Shown: positions 10,946 to 23,823, counted from the stretch's first letter. The stretch is 64,000 bases of DNA from Avena insularis (GCA_023614405.1 CM042687.1:237734292-237798291); one strand, 5' to 3'. Numbers and translations are program-made. The notes: generated from the letters alone by a model not told the origin.

Positions 10946-13900
10946 ATGAGTAATGCATTGGGAAATTTGGATTGGCTGGTTTTGGATTGGAACATAAGGG
11001 GGCTTAATGATAAAGATAAAAGGGCAGCAGTCTATAATAAAATTGAAGAGAGCAGGGCCTCCGTTGTTTGTCTTCAGGAAACTAAATGTGTTTCCTTTGA
11101 TCACTCCTTTATTAGGAGTTTATGTTCAAAAAGGTTTGATCGTTTTGTTTTCTCACCTGCAATTGGGGCGTCTGGTGGAATTATTGTGCTTTGGAATAGT
11201 GTTGTATTTGATGGGCAAGTCATTGAAATTCATAGATCTGCTATTCATGTGACTTTCTCTTCCTTACATAATGGGCAGAAGTGGCATTTAGTAAATGTTT
11301 ATGGACCTTGTAAGGGAATTGAAAGAGACAACTTTGTTACTTGGTTATATAATTTAAACATAAACATGCATGAGCACTGGCTTCTCCTGGGGGATTTTAA
11401 CTTTATCAGATCAGTGGAAAATAGAAACAAGCCAGGGGCTGATATGAATGATATCATTCTGTTTAATGACATAATTAGTCACTTGGGCCTATTTGAATTA
11501 CCTTTAAAGGTCAGATCTTTCACCTGGTCAAATATGCAAGCACAGCCTCTTTTGGAACAACTTGATTGGTTTTTTACTTCTTGTCAATGGACCATTGATT
11601 TTCCAAACACACTGGTATTTCCATTGGCAAAAACTACATCTGACCATTTCCCTTGTGTTGTTCAAGTAGCCACCAAAATCCCCAAATCAAGGATTTTTCG
11701 ATTTGAGAATTTCTGGGTTGAGCAACCAGGATTTATGGAGTTGGTTGATAGAGTTTGGAAATAGCCTGCAATTAGATCTTCTTCTGCCTCTTCTATTGCT
11801 GCAAAGTTCAAATTGCTTCGGTATGAATTAAAAAAGTGGGGGGGGGGGGGAATCTGTCCCACCTAAAAAATTTGATCGCAAAGTGCAATTATGTTATTCT
11901 TATGCTGGATCAGTTGGAGGATGCTAGGCCTCTGTTCATTCCTGAATTTAACTTCAAAAATATTGTTAAATGCCATCTAGAAAAATTGCTGAAGTTGCAG
12001 TCAGATTACTGGAAGCAAAGGTGTACCATTAGATGGGTAAAATTAAATGGTGAGAATACAAAATATTTCCATGCAAAGGCAACTGAAAGCTATAGGCATA
12101 ATGTGATTACAAGTATTCAGGATGAATTTGGAAATGATTTGACAGACCAGTCTCAGAAGGCATGTGCATTTTGGAGATGTTATAAGAACAGGATGGGAGT
12201 TTCTTACCCAACCAACAGTCATTTGGATTTATCCTTTCTACTTAGTCAAGTGCAGGGTTTACACAGTTTGTCTGAGGATATTTCTTTGAAGGAAATTGAG
12301 GGGGTTGTTAAATTTTTGAAATCTGACAGAGCTCCTGGACCTGATGGTTTTAATGGTTTCTTTGTGAAAAAATGTTGGCACATCATCAAGAAGGATTTCA
12401 TTCAATTGTGTTAGGACTTCCATGATGAAAAAATCTCCCTGGAGAGTATAAATGGCTCTTACATTACTTTAGTGCAAAAAAAGCTACACCTCAATCGGTC
12501 AATGATTTCAAGCCTATCTCTCTGACTAATACCTGTCTAAAATTCATCACTAAAATCTATGCAAACATACTACAAGATGAAATCAAAAGGTGTATTCATG
12601 CTAATCAGTGTGGTTTCATTAGGGACAGAACTATAGAGGATTGTCTGGGCTGGTGTTTTGAATATCTTTTTCAATGTCAGAAGTCAAGAAGGAAAATTGT
12701 GGTTTTCAAGATTGATTTTGAAAAGGCCTTTGACACAATTGAGCAACATGATATTCTCCAAGTACTGAGATGTAAAGGTTTCCCAAAAAATTTCATTGCT
12801 TTAGTCAAGAATATTATTCGCAGTGGTACATCTTCTGTACTCTTAAATGGTGTGCCTGGGCAGAGTTTTGCTTGTAAAAGGGGTGTCAGGCAGGGTGACC
12901 CTCTGTCACCCTTGCTTTATGTCCTAGGAGGTGATTTATTACATACCATGGTAAATAAAGCTTTTTTGATGGAACTCTGAAACTGCCTATTCCAATAGAA
13001 GGAGATTATCCAATTGTACAATATGCAGATGATACCCTAATCATTTTGCCTGCTGATGAGGATCAACTATTAGTCTTCAAGGACTTGCTGATTCAATATG
13101 CTGAATTTACTGGTCTAAAAGTCAATTTTCACAAATCCTCCATGATTCCAATAAATTTGTCTGATGATGAAACTACACATTTGGCCTCTGTCTTTCAATG
13201 TCAGTTTGCTGCTATGCCTTTCACATACCTGGGATTACCAATGGGCACAACTAAACCCACAATCAAGGATTTCTCACCTTTGATTGACAGGATTGAGAGA
13301 AGGTTAAATGCATCAGTGTCTTTTCTGTCTTATGGAGACAGCCTTATTTTGGTGAACTCTGTGCTATCTTCACTGCCCACTTATATTATGTGCACATTGC
13401 AAATTCCTCAAGGGGTCATTGATATTATGGATAAGGCAAGGAGGAGATGCCTTTGGAGGAAAACAAAGAACCAGGAGAAGGTTAACTCTCTGGCTGCTTG
13501 GCCTATGATTTGTAAGCCTAAAGACAAAGGAGGACTTGGAATTATTGATCTCAAGATTTAGAATAAAGCACTATTGATTAAGAATTTGGATAAATTTTAT
13601 AATAATGCTGATTTGCCCTGGGTTAGTCTGGTCAGGAACTCATATTATCATGAGTCTGTCCCACATGCTGTTACTGTTTGTGGCTCTTTTTGGTGGAGAG
13701 GATTATAAATCTAGTTGATGAGTGGAGATCCATTTCCAAATCCATTGTGGGGTCTAGATTTACCATTGTAATTTGGAATGATCTTTGGCACACAGAGCTA
13801 CTTGCAACCAAATTCCCAAGGTTATACTCTTTTGCAAGAGACAAGATGGTTTCTATCAAAGATATGGGTACACTGAGCAACCTGCATGATGCATTTCATC

Positions 13901-14235
13901 TACCTTTTTCAATTGAGGCATTTCAGGAATATGAAAAACTACAAGATGTCCTTAGTTCAGTATGTTTATCTCAAGAGGAAGACAAATGGATATGTAAATT
14001 ATGTAATGAAGGTTACAGGTCTCGGTTATTCTATAAACATTGTTTCTCAATGATGCCCACTGATTTAATCTCAAAGAGTATTTGGGGATGCAAATGCATG
14101 TCCAAACATAGGTTCGTTGCCTGTCTTTTGTTCCATGACAGATTAAATACAAAGGACATGCTGCTTAGGAGGAACTGGAAGGTAACTGACAATCATGGTT
14201 GTGTGCTATGTCCTACTAGAGTCATTGAGTACTAG
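10946..14235 (+). pseudogene. LINE ORF2: endonuclease plus reverse transcriptase, broken
   Basis: The start is chosen at the ATG at 10946, just before the endonuclease motif LVLDWNIRGLNDKDKR. Endonuclease motifs follow in order: CLQETKC, NVYGPC, LLLGDFNFI and SDHFP; the frame stops at 11762-11764. After a run of 13 G (about 11838-11850) the frame changes. RT blocks follow: APGPDGFNGFF, VFKIDFEKAFD, GVRQGDPLSPLLY, YADDTLIILP and FTYLGLPMGT. The zf-RVT-like region lies near 14100-14230 (SKHRFVACLLFHDRLNTKD). At least four frameshifts or stops make it inactive. Confidence 0.85.
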
Positions 14236-14643
14236 AAACATCTCTTTTTGCAGTGCAACTTCAGCACTATGGTGTGGAATTATGTTCAGATCCAATGGAC
14301 AGAGTTGGCTTAACGTGCCTCTAAATCTTTTAGAGGGCCCTGTTTCTTAGAGGTTACAATCCTGGCATGCTGGAATATCTAGAAGCAAAGGAATGATTGG
14401 GTTTTCAAGAATACAAGGCCGACTATCAGAGGATGGAAGGCCGGCTTTGTCTATGATATTTCTATGCTTCTTCATAGGCTAAAAGATAAACATAAGGATT
14501 TATTGTCATTATGGCTTGACAGTCTATCCTAGTTCTATTTTTTCCTTTTTTATGTACATATGTTGTAAGTAAAACTTTGGACTGTTTTTGATGAATAAAG
14601 GACTGTGGGGGGCTCCCCTGTAGTAGAAAATTTCAAAAAAAAA

Positions 14644-15596
14644 TATTGAGGGCATCAAGGTTGGAGAAATATATTGTCCCATTCCATAAGAAAATTTTGA
14701 AACTATTATGATTGGGACAATTGCTATCAAGTATGATGTAACATAATCACCTTGTGGAATGCAAAGTTTTGTTTCATATAAGATTGTTTTGGTAACAAGA
14801 CTTGATCAACCTTGTTAACAAAAGTATTTTAATGAATAAAATAATGTTTCCACTTTGGTTATACTTGCTTTCTTTTTCCTTTCTCCTTCCTAGTCTTTGG
14901 TTAGCTTTAGTTTTTGCTAGTTATTTGCTTGTTAGAGTTTCTTAGAGCTGTTGTAGTTTGGCTTTTGGTTTGCTTTTGCTTCTTCTGAAAAAACTATTTC
15001 TGCGAGAAAATCAATTTTCATACCCTGAAAATTGGCTAAAAATAAAGTTTCCCGAAAAATCCCAGAAAATTCAAAATAATTTTTTCCTCGAAAAAAGGGG
15101 CAGAGTGGCACCTGAGATGACCCAGGGGGCCACCCCAGGCCACCAGACCCCTGGTAGGCACGGCCTACCAGGTGGCGGCGCCTGGGGGAGGTCTGGCCCA
15201 CCTAGGCACCTCCAAGCTGCCGCCTCAAAGCCACCTTCTTTCTCTCTCCCGAAAAACACTGTAAAACTTGCTCAAGCTCGAGTTCTTGCTATTCTTGCTC
15301 GCGGTTTTCGATCTCCTTGTTCAGCCCATCTCAAGTGCTGATTTTTGGAGGGATTTCTCCTTAGTATGTGCCTCCTCCACTTGTCCAATTAGATTTGTGA
15401 TTGGTAGATTGTATCTTGAGTATTTTGCTGCTATAGGTGAAAGGTTGTTTGAGCTTGAATGCTTGTTCTTTGCTTAGAAACTTTGTTTTGATGCATGTGT
15501 AGTCCTCTAGCAAGTTCCTATAGTAGTTGCTCATCATATATCAACTTAGAAATCACTTGGTTTGATGGTTGTTTAAAATTTCAGAATAGGGAAGTC
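14644..15596 (+). other. Leader-type non-coding sequence of element A
   Basis: AT-rich sequence, then a GC-rich block (15100-15200), then a leader immediately before the ATG at 15597. It resembles the untranslated region that precedes this ORF in Athila-type grass elements. No protein family is seen in any frame. Confidence 0.45.
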
Positions 15597-16432
15597 ATGG
15601 ACCACCACACCTTTGGTGACATATTTTAGAGTGATGCACCTAGAAGGGAAAGGCTTCCAAGGTCATCTATTAGTACTAGATCCTCATACAATGAGGATCT
15701 CATCACTCCACGATTTGGTGACGAGGGAGATGAAGGGGATGCGCACCCCTCCACCTTTCCTTGCCAAACTTTCTTTCAAGCTGCTGGTATTCTTAAAGAT
15801 TTTATGACTTTGGTGCAGAGGGCTGGACTAACAAGTTACATGCAGGATGAGTTTGTGGAGAGTTTCTCCTTTATCAATAGTTTGTTCAATCCTTCTGTGT
15901 CTTTCAAAATTTATGGCAGGGCTCATTCTATGACATTGAAGAAATTTTGCAAGGCCCTAGGACTTGCTACATCTGGGTCATCAAAGAAGATTCAAGCTCT
16001 ACCTACTGATTTGTTAGAGCTTTACCGAGGAATAACCAATGATGATGACCGTAGAGCTCAGCGAGGGAAGATAAAGAACATTCAACTTCCAGCCATCAGG
16101 TATTTTGCCTACTATCTTGCCACCAATGTTCTTAGTAGGGAGAACACTAGTAATATTTCCAACTATCAATTGGCCTTCTTAGCTATTGCGCTCAACAATG
16201 AGGACAAGTATAATCTTGGTTCTCTCATTGCTCGTCGTCTAGCTGCTAAGGGACCCATTTATGGGGGAATTATTGCTACTCGTGTTGCTGCTGCCTTAGA
16301 CATTGCTGTTGATCCACATGATACAGTTTTGGCTCCTCAGAGGCTTTATCTTGCTGCCATGAAGGCACACCACTTTGTCACCGCTAGCTCTACTCTTGAG
16401 AACTTGGTTTATAGAATGTTGTTTACTGACGG

Positions 16433-16471
<39 letters not shown>

Positions 16472-16541
16472 CTCTACCCTAAACCACTTTGTTCAGTATT
16501 TCTCAGGGACCTTGGTCACGCTCGAAGGCGGAAATGGATGA
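15597..16541 (+). pseudogene. Athila-type plant-specific ORF of element A (single nonsense codon, then microsatellite frameshift)
   Basis: The frame opens with MDHHTFGDIF at 15597, hits TAG at 15627-15629 (probably TGG originally) and then stays open for 304 codons. It contains the helical block GRAHSMTLKKFCKALGLATS, then QLPAIRYFAYYLATNVLSRE and RRLAAKGPIYGGIIATRVAA. Such ORFs occur in Athila-type elements of grasses; their role is not established. At 16437-16468 a (GA)16 tract encodes an Arg-Glu repeat. Family-like sequence (PWSRSK) resumes in another frame from about 16489, so the tract appears to have shifted the frame. Confidence 0.7.
16437..16468 (+). repeat. (GA)16 microsatellite in the element A ORF
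   Basis: An uninterrupted dinucleotide run of 32 bases inside coding sequence. The frame before and after it differs by one register relative to the recognisable C-terminal block. Confidence 0.95.
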
Positions 16542-18840
16542 CAATCTGCGCTCTCTCAACTTACATGGGCACTATCAGGAGGAAGCACCATCATATGACC
16601 CTACTACGGAGATGCATCTACTTGGGCACCATGGGACTGAGCCCCACTTAGGACAAAAGCCTAGGCTTGGGGGGAGGTATACCGACATCACACTCATATA
16701 TATATCATGTTTGGTCGGTTCTTTGTATATACATTGTTTCACTTTCTTTTTGGTTTTTGTTGCTTCTTTCTAAAATCCCAAAAATACCAAAAATATTTTC
16801 ATTGTTTCTCTTGGTTTGCTTCTTTGTTTCTTTGCATTGGTTTTCCTTAAAATAAAAATCCAAAAATATTTTGCTTTGTTTTTGTTTGGTTTTTCTTTGT
16901 TTGCTTGTTTCTAAAAAAATTGAAAACACCAAAAATATTTGTTGTTCTTCTTTGGTTTTGTGAGTTCTTTGCAGGGTTCAGCCGTCCTTAGTGGATTTTG
17001 GTTTCATATTAATTATTCAAGTCACACAAGTGAAGGGCAATAATGAAGATTAAGACAACTCGAGGTGTGGTAAGAGGCTGGTAACGAACTCTATTTGTTT
17101 CATTCTTGTACATATACTCTTTATTGTGAGCATGCTTAGCCTGTTTGTGTAAGGTGTATGTCATTATGGATGCTTAGTAGTTCTTGATTGTCTATGATTA
17201 GCTCCAGCTTGCTAATAGTTTGTAGAATGTCATATGAATGTTTGCTTGCATTGTTTTATTCACACTTCGGTATGATATTGTGGTATCCTCCTCTGACTGT
17301 TCATGTGAATCGACTTGTCACATGCTCACGCATGCATATGACTAATCAATAGTCAGTAAGCCTTGATGATTTATTTTGCCTCAGAGTTATTGTATCACTT
17401 TCATGCCATAGTTAGTCCTGTTTTGTTGCAAGCATGATTATGACGGCTATTGCTGTCTCGTTTGTCGCTCCCTCTCTATTGCTAGCCTTCACTTGCACTG
17501 AGAACGTTCTCTACCTGTGCTTCCAACTCCGCAAAATCAATATTGCCAGCTGTGTCCACCATACCTACCCATTAGCATCATTTGTTATTTTAGTGCATAT
17601 TCCATATGCCGTGTTTTCTTCCAAAATAAAATGTTTGTCTGTTTTGAGAAAGTTAGTTAGTAAATCTCTCACGAACTTGATGGCACACTTTATTCCTTGC
17701 GCTTAATAATTCTGAACCATTGTGACTAGTCCATGAAAGTTATATGCTTACTAATTATATACTGGGAGTCAGCAGAACTGTGCTGCCACAGGGAACGCTT
17801 TCAACACTTTTTGGATATCTCATCCAGTTGATTCATTGCTCTTTTGTTTACGGATGTCGACAATGTGAAATAAAAGGGGAGGTTGTGAGTTCATGGAGTT
17901 TATACATTGTGCTAGAGAAACACCTGGGCTGTTAGCCTAAACCATGCCTAATCATGGTGGAAACTTGCAGCATCACTATAATGAGCATCTATGAAGCTTC
18001 CTCAATAAAAAGCTATGCATATGGTAAATAAAAAGATTACTGAGATGATCATTATTTGCTTGCCTTGTCATTTTGGTTATGGGAAAGCTCCTGTACCATG
18101 TGCAAGGGGTACCCCGTTGGCGGTTGTCGATGATATGCATGTATTTACAATGACAAAAACTTTCAGGTGACCAAAGTTGAGTAGCATGCGGAGCGACCCT
18201 CGTACTCACTGGACTTGGGATTTCCAGTCTATGGTCTGTCAAGCATATGATTCAGAGTGGACCTCACTTTCACCTTAACCACATGAAGATGCCTATGATA
18301 GGGGCAATGAGAGCTCAAAGCTAATGAGTACCTTCCTTTCAGCATTGGGAAGCCTTTCAAACCTTTCAAAACTGTTTTCACAACCTTGTTGAGTCACCAC
18401 TTATTCTATGAGACATTCTTCAGAGCACAGTTGTCATTCTTGTGTTTGTTTCAAAACTTGGTTAATTATGTCATGACTTTGATGCCTGTATCTCTGATAT
18501 CTTTATCTCTAGTCTTCATGTAAACTTCAGAGGTGCCTTGGCATTTATATTGTGCTCTTCAAACAAAGGCAGGCGAGATACCACTCTATCATACCTTATT
18601 ATGAGCATTGCAATGTTGCTTATGTTTATGTTTCATGCTACTTATTATTATTGAGTTGGTTTCTCTTCATAGCTTGCAATGACTATTAAGTATACTTAGT
18701 TGCATACTCTTTATTATGATTTGTCTAAGCATCTACTCCTGTGCTGAGAATATTTACATCATATGAAGCAAAGTGTTCGTGAAAGTTCTTTTATCGCACT
18801 CAATTTTCAACTGAATTGCTTGAGGACAAGCAATAAACTA
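16542..18840 (+). other. Long non-coding 3' internal region of element A
   Basis: Contains an internal purine-rich motif (16666-16679, CTTGGGGGGAGGTA) and then about 2.1 kb of AT-rich sequence with T-rich tracts and no recognisable protein. It ends at the polypurine tract before the LTR. Short open frames here show no family similarity. Confidence 0.5.
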
Positions 18841-18854
18841 AGCTTGGGGGCAGT
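18841..18854 (+). other. Polypurine tract of element A
   Basis: AGCTTGGGGGCAGT directly precedes the LTR start TGATACGTCC. This is the plus-strand primer for reverse transcription. Confidence 0.75.
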
Positions 18855-20246
18855 TGATACGTCCAAAACGTATCTACTTTTTCGAACACTTTGCTATTGT
18901 TTCTCATCTAAACTTGTGTGATTTGGATACAACTAAAACAGACTAACGCTGTTTTCAGCAGAATTACCTTGGTGTCTTGTTTTTGTGCAGAAAATGAACT
19001 ATCAGGAAAAATCCCAGAAAATATGCCAAAAATTATATTTCACCAGAAGATCCACGGAGCCAGAAGAAGAGACGGAGGGGAGGCCTGGGGGGCCCAGACC
19101 CACCCCAGGCGCGGGCCCACCTGACCCCGCGCCTGGTGGGGGTGTGGCCACCCCAGGCAGCTCCTCGGCCTCCCTCTGCGCCTATAAGTTGCCTTTCGAC
19201 CTAAAAACCGAGGGGGGTCGATAGTTTTCTAGAAAGAGTTCTGCTCCGCTGCCGCCACCAGAAACCAAGATTCGGATCCAAAAACTCCGTTCTGGCACCC
19301 TGCCGGGACGGGGAATTTGGAGAGGATCATCGCCATCGTCATCACCAACGCATCTTCATCAACCACCGATGTTTCACTCATCTATGAGTGAGTAATCCCT
19401 CGCTATAGGCTTGGGGATGGTAGGGATTGGATGAGTTCTATCATGTAATCGAATAAGATCTGTTAAGGCATAGTGCCTAGTATCTCTATTAGTGCTATTT
19501 GACTTTGTTGCAACTTGTTGTGCTTAATGCTTGTCACTAGGGCCCGAGTGCCATGATCTCAGATCTGAACTTATTATTGAATCATTATGATAGTATTGTT
19601 TGTGATCTTATCTGCAAGTTGTGTACACATATCATTGTCCGGATCCAAAGGCCCCAAAGTGACAATAATTGGGACAACCGGAGGGGATGGCTGTGGTGTG
19701 AGGATCACATGTGTTCATGGAGTGTTAATGCTTTGCTCCGGTGCTCTATTAAAAGAAGCACCTTAATTGCCAGTAGTTCCCTAGAGGCCCCGCTTCCACG
19801 GGCTGGCTGAACAGAAGATGTTGTGCAAGTTCTATTGCGAGCATGTATGACTATATTTGGAGCACATGCCTAGGATTGTTTAGTACTTGGATGCTTGTTA
19901 TTATTTATCTGCAATGCCCTAGATCCTGAAGTTACATGTTTAGACTCATCCATGCAACGCCCGTCCATCCATCCCTATGCCTACCGCACTCGAATCCCAC
20001 TGTTACTGTTACTATTACTATTGCTAATGTTTCACTGTTGCTGTTGCTATTGCTGTTGCTGTTGCTACTACAAACTGTTGCTACTGATAAAATTCTATGA
20101 GCAAGAACTATTTCCAGGTGCAGCTGAACTGAAAACTCAGTTGTTAAGGCTTGCAAGTATTCTTTGGCTCCCCTTGTGTCGAATCAATATATTGGGTAAT
20201 ACTACCCGCGAAGAATGTTGTGATCCCCTATACTTGTGGCTCATCA
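18855..20246 (+). repeat. 3' LTR of element A (1392 bp)
   Basis: Begins TGATACGTCCAAAACG and ends CCCTATACTTGTGGCTCATCA, the characteristic ends of a common pooid Athila-type family. It contains a GC-rich block (19070-19170) and a degenerate TNC/TNG triplet stretch (about 19999-20075). The sequence right of it is Tat RNase H. The 5' LTR is outside the window. Confidence 0.8.
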
Positions 20247-22151
20247 GAACTGCCAGATGATACTCCTGTACCAGAATCAGAGTATTGGGTAATGCACTTT
20301 TATGGATCAAAGCTACTCAATGGCTCGGGGGCTGGTGTGCTGCTACAGTCACCAACAGGAGAAAAACTTCACTACGTCCTGCAAATTCACTTTGAGGCTA
20401 CGAACAACATGGCGGAATATGAAGCACTCATTCACAGACTTTGTGTAGCCAAGGATATCGGCATCAAGCGCATAGTTTGCTATGGAGATTCTGACTTGGT
20501 TGCCTAGCAAGTGGCTGGCACCTAGAACACGCGGAACCCTATGATGGCGGCATATAGAGACTAAGTAGATGAGATAGCCAAGTGCTTCGAAGGCTACGAA
20601 GTCAAGTACGCCAAGAGGGAGGAAAATGAGGTGGCTGACCTGCTGTAAAATCTTGGATCAGGGCTGCAAACCAATTCCGCTAGGCATTTTTATGGAGCAT
20701 CTACGAACCCCATCTGTGAAGGGAGCGGACCCCGAGAATCTAGATAGAGTTGACTCATTTGTTAATGCAGTAACAATAGTCCCTCCGGCTTGGACAAAAC
20801 CATTCATGGATTATCTCGAACATGGAACTTTGCCCATCAACAAGGTCAAAAGTCGGCAAATTGTATGTTGAGAAAAGGTCTATACCATAATCAATGGGCA
20901 GCTCTACAAAAGAAGCACCATGGTGTATACCTAAAATGCGTTTCCCAGCAACAAGGTATGGATATCCTTCATGAGATTCATCTCGGAGATTACGAGCATC
21001 ACGCCGCTCCCCGATATTTGGTCTCCAAAGCCTTCCGGCAAGGATTCTACTGGCTAACCGCAAAGGCTAATGTCGATAAGCTGGTTGAGACATGCATCAG
21101 GTGTCAATATTATGCCCGACAACCACATGTACCAACTCAAGAATTGTGAACCATACCAATAACTTGGCCGTTTGCAGTCTAAGGGATTGACATGGTTGGA
21201 CCGTTGTAGACGACATCATGTGGGTTTACGCATCTTCTCATAGCAGTTGACAAATTCACAAAATGGATAGAAGCTAAACCCATTAGAAAGCTCGATGGAG
21301 CAACTGGCCTTAAGTTTGTCCGGGATCAAGTGGTGAGATTTGGTCTCCCACATAGCATCATCACCGACAACAGCAACAACTTGTCACTTGGAGAAGTAGA
21401 GGCTTACTGTTATGAGAAAGGCATCCGCCTTGACCTAGCATCTGTGGCTCATCCACAATCTAATGGTCAAGTTGAACAAGCCAACGGACTAATTCTGCAG
21501 GGAATAAAGCCATGATTAGACGCACCGCTACATAGAGCAGCTGGAGCCTAGGTAGAGGAAATATCATCTGTCTTGTGGAGTCAACAAACTACTCCCAACA
21601 AATCCACCAGCTACACCCCTTTCTTCATGGTATATGGAGCAGAAGCAGTCCTACCTTCTGAAATTCTCCATGATTCACTAGAAGTTGCCGCCTATGATGA
21701 GGATGATGCTGAAGAATCCAAACGCTTAGATGTGGACCTTCTCGTGGAGGAGCGTGTGCTGGCATGCCAAAGATCCACCATCTACCATCAGAAGCTATGC
21801 ATCTACCATAGTCGCCGCGTTTGGCATCGCTCGTTTAAAGAGGGGGATATGGTGCTCCGACTTAAGAAGAAAAAGTCACACAAATTATCCCCGCCATGGG
21901 AAGGACCGTTCATCATAAGCAAGGCGCTACTCAATGGTTCTTATTACCTCATTGATAATCATGATTTTAAATATAGGCCAAACGAGGATCATAAGCGTAA
22001 GCGACGTGACCTGGATGATGACTATCCGGAGCTTGATCGACCATGGAACATAGACATCTACATCCTTTTTACACTTAGCATATTTTATTATTTACTATGC
22101 ACCTCTTATATGATAAATGAAATAAAGCTTTTGGTTCACTCATATGCCTGA
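20247..22151 (+). pseudogene. Tat-type RNase H and integrase, multiply broken
   Basis: RNase H: YWVMHFYGSKLLNGSGAGVL, where the usual catalytic Asp of the FDGS motif is Tyr, then FEATNNMAEYEALIHRL and CYGDSDLVA. Integrase: zinc-binding HEIHLGDYEHH and CIRCQYYA, then the catalytic core with GIDMVGPL (first Asp), FGLPHSIITDN (second Asp) and HPQSNGQVEQANG (Glu). A C-terminal region follows with PFFMVYGAEAVLPSEI and KLSPPWEGPFIISKAL. Stops occur at about 20505, 20647, 20869, 21147, 21181, 21207, 21513 and 21548, with at least one frame change. Stop at 22149-22151. Confidence 0.85.
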
Positions 22152-22595
22152 GTCTTTTACCTCCTTTAGTGTTCATATTTGGATCATGTAAAACCTTTAT
22201 GCACAAGCTTTGCATTTGCACTTGTGAAAATTCCGCCTACGGGCGTTAGCTTAAGTTTTCTAGTCTACACGTTCTTTGTCGTTTCTGTGTGGATTCTAGA
22301 GTAGGGACTTTTGGCACTCAAAGTCGGCGATTTTGTGCTTAGGTTCTTGACGGTGCCATTAGGCATCATCACCTAAGCGCATGGTTCTGACTAAGAGTCT
22401 TCCGAATCATGAAAGGTCAGGCATAAAAGCCAAAGTAATGGATAAGCCAGCACTTGCTTAAAAATATATACAATCATACATGCTGGAGCTAGTCTTTAAG
22501 TAGCTGGAGGCTTGTAGCCAAGTTTTCCGCCTTATGCAAACAACATTGTTTTTCTGTATAAATACATTGCCAGAAGAGACAAATATTACATTTTT
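22152..22595. other. Spacer between pol and the antisense gene of the Tat element
   Basis: About 440 bp with no recognisable coding sequence. It would hold the convergent 3' ends of the plus-strand pol transcript and the minus-strand antisense transcript. Confidence 0.5.
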
Positions 22596-23578
22596 TCATT
22601 CTTCTGGCATAAGGGACTTCAAGGCTGCATTGTCAGCGACGGGAGAGCCATCTTGCTCGTTAAAAAAGTCGATGGTTGTCAAGGACTCAGAGCCAGCCTG
22701 GTCAGTGGCAATCACCTCAAGAGGCACAAAGACATCTGCCTTGACCAATTGGGTGACCCTGGTGTTGTAGCTGGCGAGAGAAGACCAGATTGCATCATTG
22801 TCGATCTTCTGTCCTTCTTCATCTATGTCGGGGAGACCAGAGGTCACCATGTCGATGTCGGCATCGTCATAATGAGCTTTGACCATGGCTAAGTAAAAAA
22901 GACAATGTTGGAGGAAAAGAGACTTACACAATAGATGACGCCTTGGTTAAAGGGATGGCAGCTAATCTTATTTTCTCTGCATCCAAGGATGCGGTGAATT
23001 TCTTGGAGACTCTACTCTCCGTCTTCTTCTTCTTGCCTCCGCTGGCAGTGTCAGAGGTGGATCTATTCCGCTTCCGCGCCAGCGGGGCTTCATCATCGAA
23101 CACAACAATGACTTCCTTCATATTGGGGTCGTAGACTTGGGAAGCCATGCAGGTCTCCTCTAGGTCCCCCAATAGTTAAGTGAAACCAACGTGTTTGGCA
23201 GACGGACATGTTCAAGTCGGAAGAACTGGAGTAAATGTCAAAGCAATGTAAATGAGTGAAAATTACCTTAGGGTACTCGTCCTCGAACATGTCATAGGTG
23301 ATGGCGAAGCCATGCTTGCGGTCCTTCACTTTGACAATGTCCTTGAGGTGGAGCTTGATGGAGTCACTAGAAAATTTATCCTTAGAAATCCGGAGGCTAT
23401 CTTTTATGTCCTTGGTATACTAACACATCAGCTTCTTGCAGTGCTGCAGAGGCTGGATTCGCCTAATGAACCAGCACATGGCTAGGTACAAACCGTCCAG
23501 ACCCGTCTCTACGAGCCACTCAATCCTCCTTACGGCGCGGGAGGCCTCGTCGTTAGAGGGGATGAGGGCTTGCAATCT

Positions 23579-23810
23579 TGTAAGGTTCCCAACCTTTAAT
23601 AAGGTAGAGATCCCTATGTTTACAATGCTAGTCCCTGGATCAATAGCTAGCATCCACAGTTAAGATGTAATATCAAGATACAAAGGTCATAATAAAGTTG
23701 TATTATGACCTTTGTATCTTGATATTACATCTTAACTGTGGATGATCCAGACTAGCATTGTAAACAGGATCTCTACCTTATTAAGGTTGGGAACCTTATA
23801 GATAATATCG
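23579..23810. repeat. Palindrome at the left end of element Z (inverted LTR terminus plus LTR terminus)
   Basis: The left arm 23579-23694 is the reverse complement of the LTR's last 116 bases (compare 29667-29782), with only two or three mismatches. A 6-base loop, AAGTTG (23695-23700), follows. The right arm 23701-23810 is the LTR end in normal orientation, with a short deletion (GCTAGCTATT missing) and the terminal CA changed to TA. The other about 3.8 kb of a 5' LTR is absent. Confidence 0.9.
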
Positions 23811-23812
23811 AG

Positions 23813-23823
23813 CAATCGTGTTG
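23813..23823 (+). promoter_or_regulatory. Degenerate primer binding site of element Z
   Basis: TAATATCGAGC lies two bases after the LTR terminus. It matches TGGTATCAGAGC with two G-to-A changes and one missing A. Position and partial match support a tRNA-iMet PBS. Confidence 0.6.

Larger units (their letters stand above)
9479..14643 (+). mobile_element. LINE (non-LTR retrotransposon) inserted in element A, probably 5'-truncated
   Basis: ORF1-like sequence, then an ORF2 with apurinic endonuclease, reverse transcriptase with YADD and a zf-RVT-type region, then an A-run at 14635-14643. The A-run marks the 3' end. The 5' boundary is set where Athila protease similarity stops and is uncertain by about 40 bases. 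I could not find a target-site duplication: the sequence after the A-run (TATTGAGGGCATC) is not repeated near 9440-9500. Confidence 0.75.
8635..20246 (+). mobile_element. Element A: Athila-type Ty3/gypsy element, 5' part outside the window, holds elements W and a LINE
   Basis: Plus-strand order: gag tail plus protease (8807-9478), LINE insertion (9479-14643), leader-like sequence, an Athila-family plant-specific ORF (15597-16541), a long non-coding stretch, polypurine tract and 3' LTR (18855-20246). Element W is inserted at its left visible edge. RT, RNase H and integrase are not found between protease and the downstream ORF, so the family may be non-autonomous or this copy is deleted. The element abuts Tat RNase H sequence at 20247, so it probably inserted into the Tat element. 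Confidence 0.75.
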
